From the NCBI RefSeq assembly GCF_003048615.2, contig NZ_CP049263.1:1488001-1552000 (forward strand): a DNA stretch of 64,000 nucleotides, written 5' to 3'. The position numbers were made by a program, and so were the translations under genes. Source of the DNA: Campylobacter concisus (GTDB lineage Bacteria > Campylobacterota > Campylobacteria > Campylobacterales > Campylobacteraceae). The notes beneath the pieces were generated by a model. The model ran no database searches. It was not told where the DNA came from and saw only the letters and a list, made by a program, of their open reading frames with translations. Within the stretch, counting starts at the first letter, position 1. Each line of letters starts with the position of its first letter. Positions 20,595 to 29,115 of the stretch are shown piece by piece.

Positions 20595-22694
20595 CTACCT
20601 CTTTAGCCTATAAACTTTTGCCGCCCCATCAAGTATGACTGGCTCAAAGACCTTAGGATCGTATCTTTCAAGCACGAAAAGCTGGATGTAGGCGCTATTT
20701 AAAATGCTCTCATCAAGGATGATAAACCTGCCATAGTCTCTCATAAAAATGACAGAAATGTTTGAACTTTCATTATTTTTATACTCTTTTACATTTAGCT
20801 TGCCAGCCTCGTTGTAGTCGGTCTCTATGAAAGATCTTAGTGGTAAGACATTGCCATCATAGATCAAATTTGTGACATCACTTGTTAGAGTAAATCCGCC
20901 ACTTAGCCTAATGCCCTTTTCGCTTTGCGAGATCGCTCTAGTGGTTATGAAAAGTCCATTGTTTAAATTTTTACCACTTTTTAGATCGATCTTGCTAAAC
21001 TGCAAAATAGTCGGGAAAATGCTAAGCATCCTATCTGGCAGGTAATAATATATCTCTCTGCTCTTTGCTGGTAGGCTAAAATTTGCCTCTTTTATCTCGC
21101 TAAAAAACTGATCAACGCTTAAATTTCTATCTTTTAAAATTTGAGCCAAGTTTCCATTAAAGTGCTCTTTGAAATTTCGCTCAGTGTATTCTACATCGAG
21201 CCTTGCCATATTTGCCGAGCTCATCTCGTCGCTTCCAAGCGCAAAGCTCACGGCAAAATTTTCACGTCCAAGGTGCTTTCCGCCGTCAATTAGCGTCTTA
21301 ACATCACTGTAATATCTAATCGGATATCCATAGTCCCACCACGCAACCACGTAGTCCTCGCGTCCTGCGATGCTTTTTAGCTTATTTAAAATTTCAACCT
21401 CTTTATTTACAAAGACTGGTTCAGCCTTGTAGCCATAGATATGAATGATCGCTGGAGCAAGCACAAGAGCTGCTATGAAGGCTCTTATGAGATTTAGCAC
21501 GGCTCCTTTTAGCTTTAAATTTGCAAGCACAAACTCTACTAAGTAACCAAAGCCAAGCGCCATTATAGGCACGGCGTAAATGGTAAATCTAAGGCCGCTT
21601 TTAAAGGCTAAAAAGCCAAGTGCGAGCATGCCAAGCGAGACGGCAAATGAGCGGTGCTTGTAGCAAAAAAGAGCGACGCCAGCAAGCGAGATCAAAAATG
21701 TGATGACATTTGCGCTGATCCTCTCGCAAAATAGCGTAAAATCAACCACGCTTGACTCTTGAATAGTTTGATTGACATTAAAAAAGTGAAAGCTCATGCC
21801 GCCAACTTCAGGCGTGCCTCTAAAGACGTAAAATTTAAGTTGAAAGATTATAGGATTTAACCCGCCACGAACGCAAAAGACTATAAATACGCCAACCAAA
21901 ATGCCAAGAGCAAATTTTAAATTTATCATCTCTTTTTTAAATAGACAAAGTGCGTAAATAGCGATTACAGCGATAAATTTAAGAGTTAGATCAAGGTTTG
22001 AGATAGCAAGTAAAAGCAGAGAAATTTCAAGGTAAAAAAGTGGATTTTTCCTATCAAAAATGAGCGTGTAAAGTAAAAATAGCCCAGTTAAAATGCTAAT
22101 AAGCGAAAAGGCGCTTAAGTACCACCACATATAGACAAGCACGCTTAAAGGTGCTATTATCAGGCTCTTTGCGTCCTTTTTCTCAAGCACTCTAATAAGC
22201 CCCCAAACGACAAAGACGCTAAGAGTAATGATGAGCATATCAGTGTCGTAGTAACCAGCCATCGTGCGGTTGTAGTAGCTATTTGCGATCACTGCAAGAA
22301 GTGCAGCGATGAAGCCAGCCATTTTTGCTTTGTATTCATTTGCGATCAAGATAACAGGTATAGCGACGAGCGACGAGAAAAATACACTCATATAAATCAT
22401 CGCCGTCTCAAGCTTGACGCCTAGAAATTTCACAATCCAGTAAGTAAGCGTCGAGAGCGGATAGCCGTAGTAGCTAAGGTCGTTTTCTTGGTGAAAGCCA
22501 GCTAGCATATCCCTTGCGCCCTCAGCAAATGCGTAGCCATCGTTTGTGCTGATCATCAGCTCGTTGTTCCAAAAAAAGACTGGATACTCACTCGCCCAAA
22601 AGACCCAGTAAAGCCTGCAAACCATGCCAAAGATGACTGCGGCAAATATCATAAGGTATAAAGAGTAATTTTTAAAAAATAAATTTCTATTCAT
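20595..22694 (-). CDS. pglB: Oligosaccharyltransferase PglB (first copy)
   Basis: PglB transfers the completed glycan from the lipid carrier to Asn in D/E-X-N-X-S/T sites of periplasmic proteins. The 699-residue protein has about 13 membrane helices and a periplasmic C-terminal domain. Catalytic features are the first DxD-like loop TNDGYAFAEGARD, a second in GYYDTDML, and WWDYGYPIRYYSDVKTLIDGG with the WWDYG signature. A MI-like motif occurs in DRMLSIFPTI. Its position before pglA and after pglJ matches C. jejuni, so this is the orthologous copy. A second, diverged copy is at 29115-31244. Confidence 0.96.
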   Translation of the reverse strand: MNRNLFFKNYSLYLMIFAAVIFGMVCRLYWVFWASEYPVFFWNNELMISTNDGYAFAEGARDMLAGFHQENDLSYYGYPLSTLTYWIVKFLGVKLETAMIYMSVFFSSLVAIPVILIANEYKAKMAGFIAALLAVIANSYYNRTMAGYYDTDMLIITLSVFVVWGLIRVLEKKDAKSLIIAPLSVLVYMWWYLSAFSLISILTGLFLLYTLIFDRKNPLFYLEISLLLLAISNLDLTLKFIAVIAIYALCLFKKEMINLKFALGILVGVFIVFCVRGGLNPIIFQLKFYVFRGTPEVGGMSFHFFNVNQTIQESSVVDFTLFCERISANVITFLISLAGVALFCYKHRSFAVSLGMLALGFLAFKSGLRFTIYAVPIMALGFGYLVEFVLANLKLKGAVLNLIRAFIAALVLAPAIIHIYGYKAEPVFVNKEVEILNKLKSIAGREDYVVAWWDYGYPIRYYSDVKTLIDGGKHLGRENFAVSFALGSDEMSSANMARLDVEYTERNFKEHFNGNLAQILKDRNLSVDQFFSEIKEANFSLPAKSREIYYYLPDRMLSIFPTILQFSKIDLKSGKNLNNGLFITTRAISQSEKGIRLSGGFTLTSDVTNLIYDGNVLPLRSFIETDYNEAGKLNVKEYKNNESSNISVIFMRDYGRFIILDESILNSAYIQLFVLERYDPKVFEPVILDGAAKVYRLKR

Positions 22695-23811
22695 TAGGAT
22701 TTTCCAAAAAATTTATAAGCTTGCTCGCTATGTTTTCACTATCAAAAAATTTAGCCCGATTATACGCAACATTTTCAAAATTTTGCCTTATTTCACGCTC
22801 GTTAAGCACCTTTATCATCGCCTCTTTCATCGCATTTTCGTCATCAACTGGCACTAAGATGCCAAACTCGCTATCGCCCAAAAGCTCCTTTGCACCGCTC
22901 TTGTGCTCGGTTGAGATGATGGTTTTCTCGCATGCTAGTGCCTCCAAAAGTACGTTTGAAAAGCCCTCAAAACGCGAGGCACAAAGTAAGCAAGAGGCGT
23001 TTTTTATATGCCTAAAAGGATTTTTATCAGTGCCAAGAAGCTTTACTCGCTCACCCACGCCAAATTTGTCTATCAAATTTTGCAGCTCATCCTTTAAAGG
23101 CCCTTTGCCAAGGATGCCAAGCGTAGCACGAGGGTCGTTAATCAAAGCGATTATTTTTATTAGCATGGCTTGATTTTTACCGCTATCAAGGCGGCCTATG
23201 TTTATGAAAAATGGCTTAAAGCCATCCTCAAGCGGCTCATCTTTTAGCAAATTTATAGTTTTTAGATCAAGGGCGTTATAAAGCACCTTTGTTTTGTCTG
23301 CGCTCATGCCAAAATTTCGCACCAGATCCTCTTTGTTGCCAGCTGCATTTGCGAGGATTAGATCAGCTTTTTTATAAAGATGAGTGAGTAAAAATTTATT
23401 AACCCTGCCGCTTAGATCGTCTTTATATAGGATCGACGGACAGCTTCGCTCGCTGATAACCAGCCTAGCCTTTAGCCCTAAAATCCTAGCAACCCCAGCT
23501 ATGTAGCATGGGCGGTTCATCAGCACAAACTGCGTGTCGATGTTTAAGCTTTGGCAAAGATTTTTATACTTAAAGGCAAGCATTGGCATCGCTAAAAAGA
23601 GCCTTGCAAGCTTCTTTAGCCCACTCTCGTAAGGATCGCTATTTTCTATAAAGTGGATTTTTACCTCGCTTGGGATCTCGTAAGCGATGACCTTGCTCAT
23701 TAAGATGAGATGAACTTCATAACGTTTTACCAAAAATGGCAGTAAATTTGCCACATTTCGCTCAGCCCCGCCAGGTCCCATCGAGTATAAAAAAACGGCT
23801 AATTTTTTCAC
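22687..23811 (-). CDS. pglJ: Glycosyltransferase PglJ
   Basis: PglJ is a GT4 enzyme that adds the third sugar (GalNAc in C. jejuni) to the lipid-linked glycan. The 374-residue protein begins KLAVFLYSMGPGGAERNVANLLP and contains FVLMNRPCYIAGVARILG and RFEGFSNVLLEALACEKTIIST. These resemble C. jejuni PglJ strongly, as I remember it. The start is GTG, overlapping the upstream gene's stop as GTGA. It precedes pglB with an 8-base overlap. Confidence 0.9.
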   Translation of the reverse strand: MKKLAVFLYSMGPGGAERNVANLLPFLVKRYEVHLILMSKVIAYEIPSEVKIHFIENSDPYESGLKKLARLFLAMPMLAFKYKNLCQSLNIDTQFVLMNRPCYIAGVARILGLKARLVISERSCPSILYKDDLSGRVNKFLLTHLYKKADLILANAAGNKEDLVRNFGMSADKTKVLYNALDLKTINLLKDEPLEDGFKPFFINIGRLDSGKNQAMLIKIIALINDPRATLGILGKGPLKDELQNLIDKFGVGERVKLLGTDKNPFRHIKNASCLLCASRFEGFSNVLLEALACEKTIISTEHKSGAKELLGDSEFGILVPVDDENAMKEAMIKVLNEREIRQNFENVAYNRAKFFDSENIASKLINFLENPNE

Positions 23812-24851
23812 TTGCTAACAACCTTTTTTATAAATTCTCGCCACTGTTTGATGATATTTTCTTTGCTAAATAAATTTGCACTTTCGCTGGCGTTTTTTGC
23901 TAGTTTTTGCCTTAAATTTTCATCTTTTAAAAGCATCTCAAGCTTATCTTTTAGATCATTTGCATCGCCATTTTTAAAGATAAGCCCGTCCGTGCCGTCA
24001 TTTATAAGCTCTCTTGCGCCAACGGTGTCGCTACTTAGCCTAGCGCAACCAAAAGCGCCTGATTCTATTAGCACATTTGAAAGCCCCTCGCTTCGTGAGC
24101 TAAGAGTGAAAATTTTTGCCTCGCTATAAAGCTTACTAACATCGCTCATGTGACCTAAAAATTTGACATTAAGCCCCAAATTTGACGCCATTTGCTTCAG
24201 TTGCGCTTCTTGCCTGCCACTGCCTGCGATCTTTATCTCCCAGCCATCAAGCAAGCTCTTATCCACCTTGCTAAGCGCCTCAAAATAGATATCATAGCTC
24301 TTTACCGCCTCCAGCCTCGCCACGCTCAATATAACGTTTTGCTTCTCGCAAATTTCAGGCACATCGATAAAAAGTGGATTGTGGATGACCTCGCGATTTT
24401 TGGCAAATTTATAGTAGTTGAAGTCGCTTTTACTTAGCACGCTTAAGCCATCTACAAAACGGTAGCTAATATCACGCATAGCGCTTGTGATTTTGCTTTT
24501 TAAGTAGCTGTGCTCGTGGTGTTCAGTTGCTATTAGTTTGCTCTTTAGCCCAGCATTTGCCAGCACGCAAGCGACGTTTGTCCAGTCGATAAAGCTCATT
24601 ATCAGATCAGCCCTTTGCTCTTTAAAAAGCGCTCTAAGAGCGAGAATTTTTTTAAATTTTAAAGCAAGCCCTGAGCCAGTGACGCTAAGGTTTATGATCT
24701 TTATCTTTTCACTAAATTTATAAAGCCCAAGGTCCTCTTCAAGAAGAGCGATAGTGATCTCATTGTCTTTGCAAAGCTCGTTTGCAAGCACGTTTAGCAC
24801 GCGCTCGGCTCCGCCATTTCTAAGTGCGGCGATTACAAAAAGAATTTTCAC
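23808..24851 (-). CDS. PglH-like GT4 glycosyltransferase (second of tandem pair)
   Basis: This 347-residue GT4 enzyme resembles its upstream neighbour (24848-25906) through its whole length. Both open with KILFV and GGAERV, both have an IxSFLD/IMSFID and SEH/TEHHEH segment, and both carry an acceptor/donor motif near the C-terminus (RSEGLSNVLIESGAFG here). It probably adds a hexose or HexNAc late in N-glycan assembly. The start is GTG at 24851 with GGAGG seven bases upstream, overlapping the neighbour as GTGA; the longer frame to 24884 lacks a signal. The sugar specificity cannot be read from sequence. Confidence 0.8.
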   Translation of the reverse strand: MKILFVIAALRNGGAERVLNVLANELCKDNEITIALLEEDLGLYKFSEKIKIINLSVTGSGLALKFKKILALRALFKEQRADLIMSFIDWTNVACVLANAGLKSKLIATEHHEHSYLKSKITSAMRDISYRFVDGLSVLSKSDFNYYKFAKNREVIHNPLFIDVPEICEKQNVILSVARLEAVKSYDIYFEALSKVDKSLLDGWEIKIAGSGRQEAQLKQMASNLGLNVKFLGHMSDVSKLYSEAKIFTLSSRSEGLSNVLIESGAFGCARLSSDTVGARELINDGTDGLIFKNGDANDLKDKLEMLLKDENLRQKLAKNASESANLFSKENIIKQWREFIKKVVSK

Positions 24852-25906
24852 TTCACGCCTCCAAGCCTTAAAAGCTCCAGCCATTTTTTATAAATTTGCT
24901 CCACACTAAACTCATCAAGTCTAACTCTTGCGTTTTTGACAAATTCGCCCATTTTTGCCTCATCTTGGATCAAATTTGCAAGCTTTTCGCTCATCTGATC
25001 AGCGTCATTTATCTCGCAAAGCAAGCCATCAAAACCATCTTTTATAAGCTCTTTTGCCCCGCTAGTTCTTGTCGCAACACGCACGCAGTCATAGTTTATC
25101 GCCTCTATCAAGGTGTTTCCAAGACCCTCGAAATTTGAGCAAGAGAGCAGCACCTTTGCCCTTTTATAAAGTGAGGCGATGTCGCTTACATTGCCTAAAA
25201 ACTCTACATCAGCGCCTAAACTTTTAGCTAAATTTTCTAAATTTGCCCTCTCGCCGCCATCTCCAGCGACGACAAATTTATAGCCGCTTTGCTTTAAATT
25301 TGCAGCCACTCTTACAAACATTTCACAGTTTTTTATCTTATTTAGCCTGCCAACAAAGATGACTAAATTTTCTTTAGCAAAGCTCTCACTGCGCACCTCT
25401 TCAAAGAGTGGGTTGTAAATTTTCATCACATTTTTGCAAAATTTAGAGTAATGTCCTAGATCCTCGTCGCTTAAGACACTAAGTGCATTTGCAAATGGAT
25501 AACTAAGGCGTCTTAGCACCTTAAAGATCGCCCTTTTTGGTGCAAGATAGTTTGTGTGCTCGCTTATGATTATAGGCGTTTTTAGCCCAGCCGAGCTAAA
25601 GAGAACCAAGATATTTACGGCGTCTAAAAATGATATCACAGCGTCAAATTTGCCCTCTCTTATGAGCGCTCTTAAGGCAAGCACTTTTGAAACTCTCTTT
25701 TTTAAATTTCCAACCAAGCCAAGCTCATCAGCCCCAACGCCTAAATTTATGAGCTTCACGCCACTTGCTAGCTCGTAAAATGGCTCGTCCTTGTCAAATT
25801 TAACAAGACTTACATCATGATCCATGCTAAATCTTGATGCGATCACCGCGCAAACTCGCTCTGCACCGCCACTTCTAAGCGTTGATGTGACAAATAATAT
25901 CTTCAT
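24848..25906 (-). CDS. pglH: PglH-like GT4 glycosyltransferase (first of tandem pair)
   Basis: C. jejuni PglH adds three GalNAc residues in a row to the growing glycan. This 352-residue enzyme is the closer of the two tandem GT4 proteins to it: IISFLDAVNILVLFSSAGLKTPIIISEHTNY and RRLSYPFANALSVLS are the most PglH-like stretches. The donor motif region is NFEGLGNTLIEAINYD. Whether it is processive here is unknown. It overlaps both neighbours by four bases. The symbol is given with moderate confidence because two candidates exist. Confidence 0.75.
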   Translation of the reverse strand: MKILFVTSTLRSGGAERVCAVIASRFSMDHDVSLVKFDKDEPFYELASGVKLINLGVGADELGLVGNLKKRVSKVLALRALIREGKFDAVISFLDAVNILVLFSSAGLKTPIIISEHTNYLAPKRAIFKVLRRLSYPFANALSVLSDEDLGHYSKFCKNVMKIYNPLFEEVRSESFAKENLVIFVGRLNKIKNCEMFVRVAANLKQSGYKFVVAGDGGERANLENLAKSLGADVEFLGNVSDIASLYKRAKVLLSCSNFEGLGNTLIEAINYDCVRVATRTSGAKELIKDGFDGLLCEINDADQMSEKLANLIQDEAKMGEFVKNARVRLDEFSVEQIYKKWLELLRLGGVK

Positions 25907-26835
25907 ACGCCAAACCTTTGTTTTATCTTTACCCTAAGCTTTGAAAGTGCCGGTAAAAGCCCACTTGGAAGCGGGCTAAGCAGTAAGAAAATAAACGCTT
26001 CTTTACTAAATTTAATGCTAAGACTTTTAAAGATACACCTTAGCATAAGGCCATATTCGCCTGCTATTTTGGCGTAGTAAGCGGCATTTTTATACTGCAT
26101 AGCTAGAAATTTTGGCTCATTTTTGATAGCGATGTCGTAGTGTAAATTTGCTGTTTTGATGTAAGCGTTTGCCACATTTAGCGCGTGCTTGCCAGCATTT
26201 AGTGTCGCACTGTCGCTTCTTGCGATGCGGTAGATGTAAAGTGGCTTTTTAAGATAAAAGACATTTTTTTCAAAAAAGCGGATATAAAGCTCATTTTCGC
26301 CGCCAAAACTGCTCTCATCAAACCTAAAATCATCTATAAATTCACGCGAAAAAAGCTTAAAATACTCGCCATTTATCCGCCCACAATGATAATCAACCTT
26401 GCTCATCGCCCCACTCTTGCTATACGGGCTTCTACCAGCCACGACCTCGGTCATCACGCCATCTTTCTCGCAGATCGCGTCTGCAAAAACGCACGAATAC
26501 TCGCCACTTTTTAAAATTTCATAGCACTGGGCAATCGCCTCTGGCAAAAGCTCGTCGTCATCGTCAAGTAAGCAGACAAACTCGCCTGTTGCGTTGTCAA
26601 AGCCGTTATTTTTGTTGCCATTTGGGCTCTTTTTGTGAGCGCTATTTTTTACAAATTTGATCCTAGCATCGTTAAAACTCTTGCAAATTTCACTCGCACT
26701 CTCGTCATCGCCGTCGTCAGTGACTATGATCTCTAGGTTTTTATAGCTTTGAGCTAGAGCGCTTTTTATGGCTTTTTTTAAAAGCTCTGGACGCTTGTAA
26801 GTCGCGGTTACGATACTGATTAATGGCTCGCTCAT
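25903..26835 (-). CDS. GT2 family glycosyltransferase in pgl locus
   Basis: This is a GT-A fold family 2 transferase of 310 residues. The N-terminal [41 protein letters not shown] and the metal-binding CLLDDDDELLP are clear. In C. jejuni the GT2 enzyme at this place, PglI, adds a glucose branch. Here the position is similar, but similarity beyond the catalytic motifs is not obvious. It abuts the GT25 gene (stop directly followed by ATG). Confidence 0.82.
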   Translation of the reverse strand: MSEPLISIVTATYKRPELLKKAIKSALAQSYKNLEIIVTDDGDDESASEICKSFNDARIKFVKNSAHKKSPNGNKNNGFDNATGEFVCLLDDDDELLPEAIAQCYEILKSGEYSCVFADAICEKDGVMTEVVAGRSPYSKSGAMSKVDYHCGRINGEYFKLFSREFIDDFRFDESSFGGENELYIRFFEKNVFYLKKPLYIYRIARSDSATLNAGKHALNVANAYIKTANLHYDIAIKNEPKFLAMQYKNAAYYAKIAGEYGLMLRCIFKSLSIKFSKEAFIFLLLSPLPSGLLPALSKLRVKIKQRFGV

Positions 26836-27597
26836 TTAGCCCCTTTTAAAAATTCTCTCATAGCCTTGAAGCTTTTCAAGACGTGAAAAAAGTATAAATT
26901 TAATTGTCTTGACATAGGCCTTTAAATTTGCGCTGTATCCTCTCTCAAGGCGCTCGCCCTCGATGTTTGAGCCACTAAGATCAGTTGGATGCGCAAAAAG
27001 GTCGCAAAAATACATCTGCATATCATTAACGCCAAGCAAATAATCCCAAACATCGGTCGTGCAAAGCGCACGTTTATGAATTTCAAGCAAATTTTTAGCG
27101 CTTTTTTTGGTTAGCACATAGGCCCCTGCTCTATAAATGCTTGAAAATGAGTGCTTTGAGACCTGCCAAAGTGGCTTACTTAGGCTACTATCCACCTTTT
27201 TGCCAAAGGCGCTAAACCTGCCTTCTAGCCCATCTTGCATGCCGCATATTAGCACGCTGTTTTCTGGCATCTTGCTAGCTGCTAAAAATGCCTCTTTTAT
27301 GGCATTATCATCTCCTATCACGTCGTCTTCAAAGATGAGAGCAAATTTAGCCTCGCTTGCCAAAAATGCCTCATAAGCCTTCACATGCGAGAGCGAACAG
27401 CCAACTTCTGCTGGGCTTAAAACCTTGCCGTAAGCTTTAAATGATGGCGAAATGATCTTATAGTACTCCCTCGCGTTTAGCTCCCTGCCATCAACTGCGT
27501 CTATTAGCTTAAAGCTATCATAAGAGCTAAATTTCTGCTTTAAAAGCTCGCGCCTTTTGGTATCTTTAGCCAAAGAGATCAGATAAATTTCATTCAT
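26836..27597 (-). CDS. GT25 family (LPS-type) glycosyltransferase
   Basis: This 253-residue protein has the family 25 layout: N-terminal IYLISLAKDTKRRELLKQKF, then LSPAEVGCSLSHVKAYE and the FALIFEDDV metal-binding motif, then GAYVLTKKSAKNLLE. GT25 members usually act as galactosyl- or glucosyltransferases of lipooligosaccharide cores. C. jejuni has no GT25 gene in its pgl locus, so this is a difference in glycan assembly. It abuts both neighbours without gaps. Confidence 0.82.
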   Translation of the reverse strand: MNEIYLISLAKDTKRRELLKQKFSSYDSFKLIDAVDGRELNAREYYKIISPSFKAYGKVLSPAEVGCSLSHVKAYEAFLASEAKFALIFEDDVIGDDNAIKEAFLAASKMPENSVLICGMQDGLEGRFSAFGKKVDSSLSKPLWQVSKHSFSSIYRAGAYVLTKKSAKNLLEIHKRALCTTDVWDYLLGVNDMQMYFCDLFAHPTDLSGSNIEGERLERGYSANLKAYVKTIKFILFSRLEKLQGYERIFKRG

Positions 27598-29115
27598 TTA
27601 AGACCTTTTAAATTTTTTTAAAATTTTACGCCAGACTATGCCTCGCTCGAAGGCATTAAAAAACAAAAAATATCCCAAAACATAAGCTGCGCTGGCGTAT
27701 ATCGCAGCAAAGATAGCAAATTTTAGCCAGTTATCTAAGCTCACAAAGTCCTTGCAGACAAACATCGCAAGCACGCAAAGCGCAAAAACGGCTAAATTTT
27801 TAAAATAAACCCCATAAAATGTGGTGAGTTTCACCTCTAAATTTAAGGCTGCATTTATAAGGTCAAAACCAAGAATCCTTATGCTGTAAAAAACGGCTGC
27901 GACGATGACGATACCATAAACGCCGTAGTCACTAAATTTAAGCAGTGCGATCTGCACTATGATCGTGCTAACGCCAAGGATAGTGTTGGCAATGGCTGGT
28001 CGGCGAAGCTTGTTTGTCGCGCTATCAAGGTTAAAAAGCGAAAAAACAAAGCTTATAAATACGATAGGCACTAGCGTGATCATCGAGACGTTGTAGATAA
28101 ATTTAACCTCATCTGCGCTTTTAAAAGGTAGCCAAAGCGTGTAAAAATCAAGCCCAAAAACGACAAAAAACGCTGCTGGAGCGCTCATCACAAAGGCGAT
28201 CACTTTCATCGAAAATTTAGCCTCTTTTATGAGGTCCGTGATCAAATTTTTAGAGTAGAGCTCGACAAATTTTGGCGCAAAGATACCGCTAAGCTGTGCT
28301 ACAAAGCTCTCAAGTATGATAGGGGCGGCCTTTGCAACTGAAAGAAGTCCAGTGGCGTTTGCATTTACGAAAATGTTGCAGATAAATAGGTCCATGCCTG
28401 TTAAAAGTATGCGGTTTAGCGCATTAAAGCTGTTCCAAATGCCAGAGCTTAGAAGCTCTTTGATCTTAGAAAAGTCAAATTTACTAAGGCTAAATTTTAG
28501 CTCCGGCGTGATACGAGCTGACATAAAAATAGTGCTAAAAAAGACAAAAAGGCTAGCAACTAGCGCTGAAATGGCGATGTATGAGATAAATGGCTTAAAA
28601 AAGAAAAAGAGTGCCACGATGAGGATCGCTAGGATCGCGCTTGAGATGGCATTTCTGATGGAGAGTAGATAGAGCTTGTTTGTCACAAAAGCACAAACCG
28701 TCAAAACGCCGTTAAATAGCCCAACACAGAAATTTATAAAGTAAAAAACAAGGGTCATTCTCACATCAAAGAGCAAATTTTCAGGGACATTTAAAAAGCT
28801 TTGCAAATTTAGTATAAAAACAGAGCTAAGCACCACGACAACGGCGCAAAAAAAGATATTTACGACAAGCACTGATGAGTAGTAGGTGTTTGCAAGGCTT
28901 AGATCTTTTTTGTGCCACGCATGAGCGACAAAGCGCCCACTGACAGAGTTTATGGCTACACTTACGACCGCTGCGTAGCTAACGATGGCGTTACTAAGCC
29001 CCACAAAACCAAATGCCTCATTGCCAAGGCTTTTTAAGATAAATGGCGTAAGAAAGAAATTTATGCCCATTGATACGACAAAAACGACGATCGAGCTTAT
29101 TAGATTGATTAGCAT
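27598..29115 (-). CDS. Wzx/MATE-type lipid-linked oligosaccharide flippase
   Basis: This 505-residue protein is almost entirely hydrophobic with 12-14 membrane helices and a polysaccharide-exporter (MOP superfamily) layout. It lies where C. jejuni has pglK, an ABC-type flippase with a Walker ATPase domain. No ATPase motif is present here. It probably moves the undecaprenyl-linked N-glycan across the inner membrane by an ATP-independent route. It overlaps the second pglB by one base. That it serves the N-glycan is inference from position. Confidence 0.8.
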   Translation of the reverse strand: MLINLISSIVVFVVSMGINFFLTPFILKSLGNEAFGFVGLSNAIVSYAAVVSVAINSVSGRFVAHAWHKKDLSLANTYYSSVLVVNIFFCAVVVVLSSVFILNLQSFLNVPENLLFDVRMTLVFYFINFCVGLFNGVLTVCAFVTNKLYLLSIRNAISSAILAILIVALFFFFKPFISYIAISALVASLFVFFSTIFMSARITPELKFSLSKFDFSKIKELLSSGIWNSFNALNRILLTGMDLFICNIFVNANATGLLSVAKAAPIILESFVAQLSGIFAPKFVELYSKNLITDLIKEAKFSMKVIAFVMSAPAAFFVVFGLDFYTLWLPFKSADEVKFIYNVSMITLVPIVFISFVFSLFNLDSATNKLRRPAIANTILGVSTIIVQIALLKFSDYGVYGIVIVAAVFYSIRILGFDLINAALNLEVKLTTFYGVYFKNLAVFALCVLAMFVCKDFVSLDNWLKFAIFAAIYASAAYVLGYFLFFNAFERGIVWRKILKKFKRS

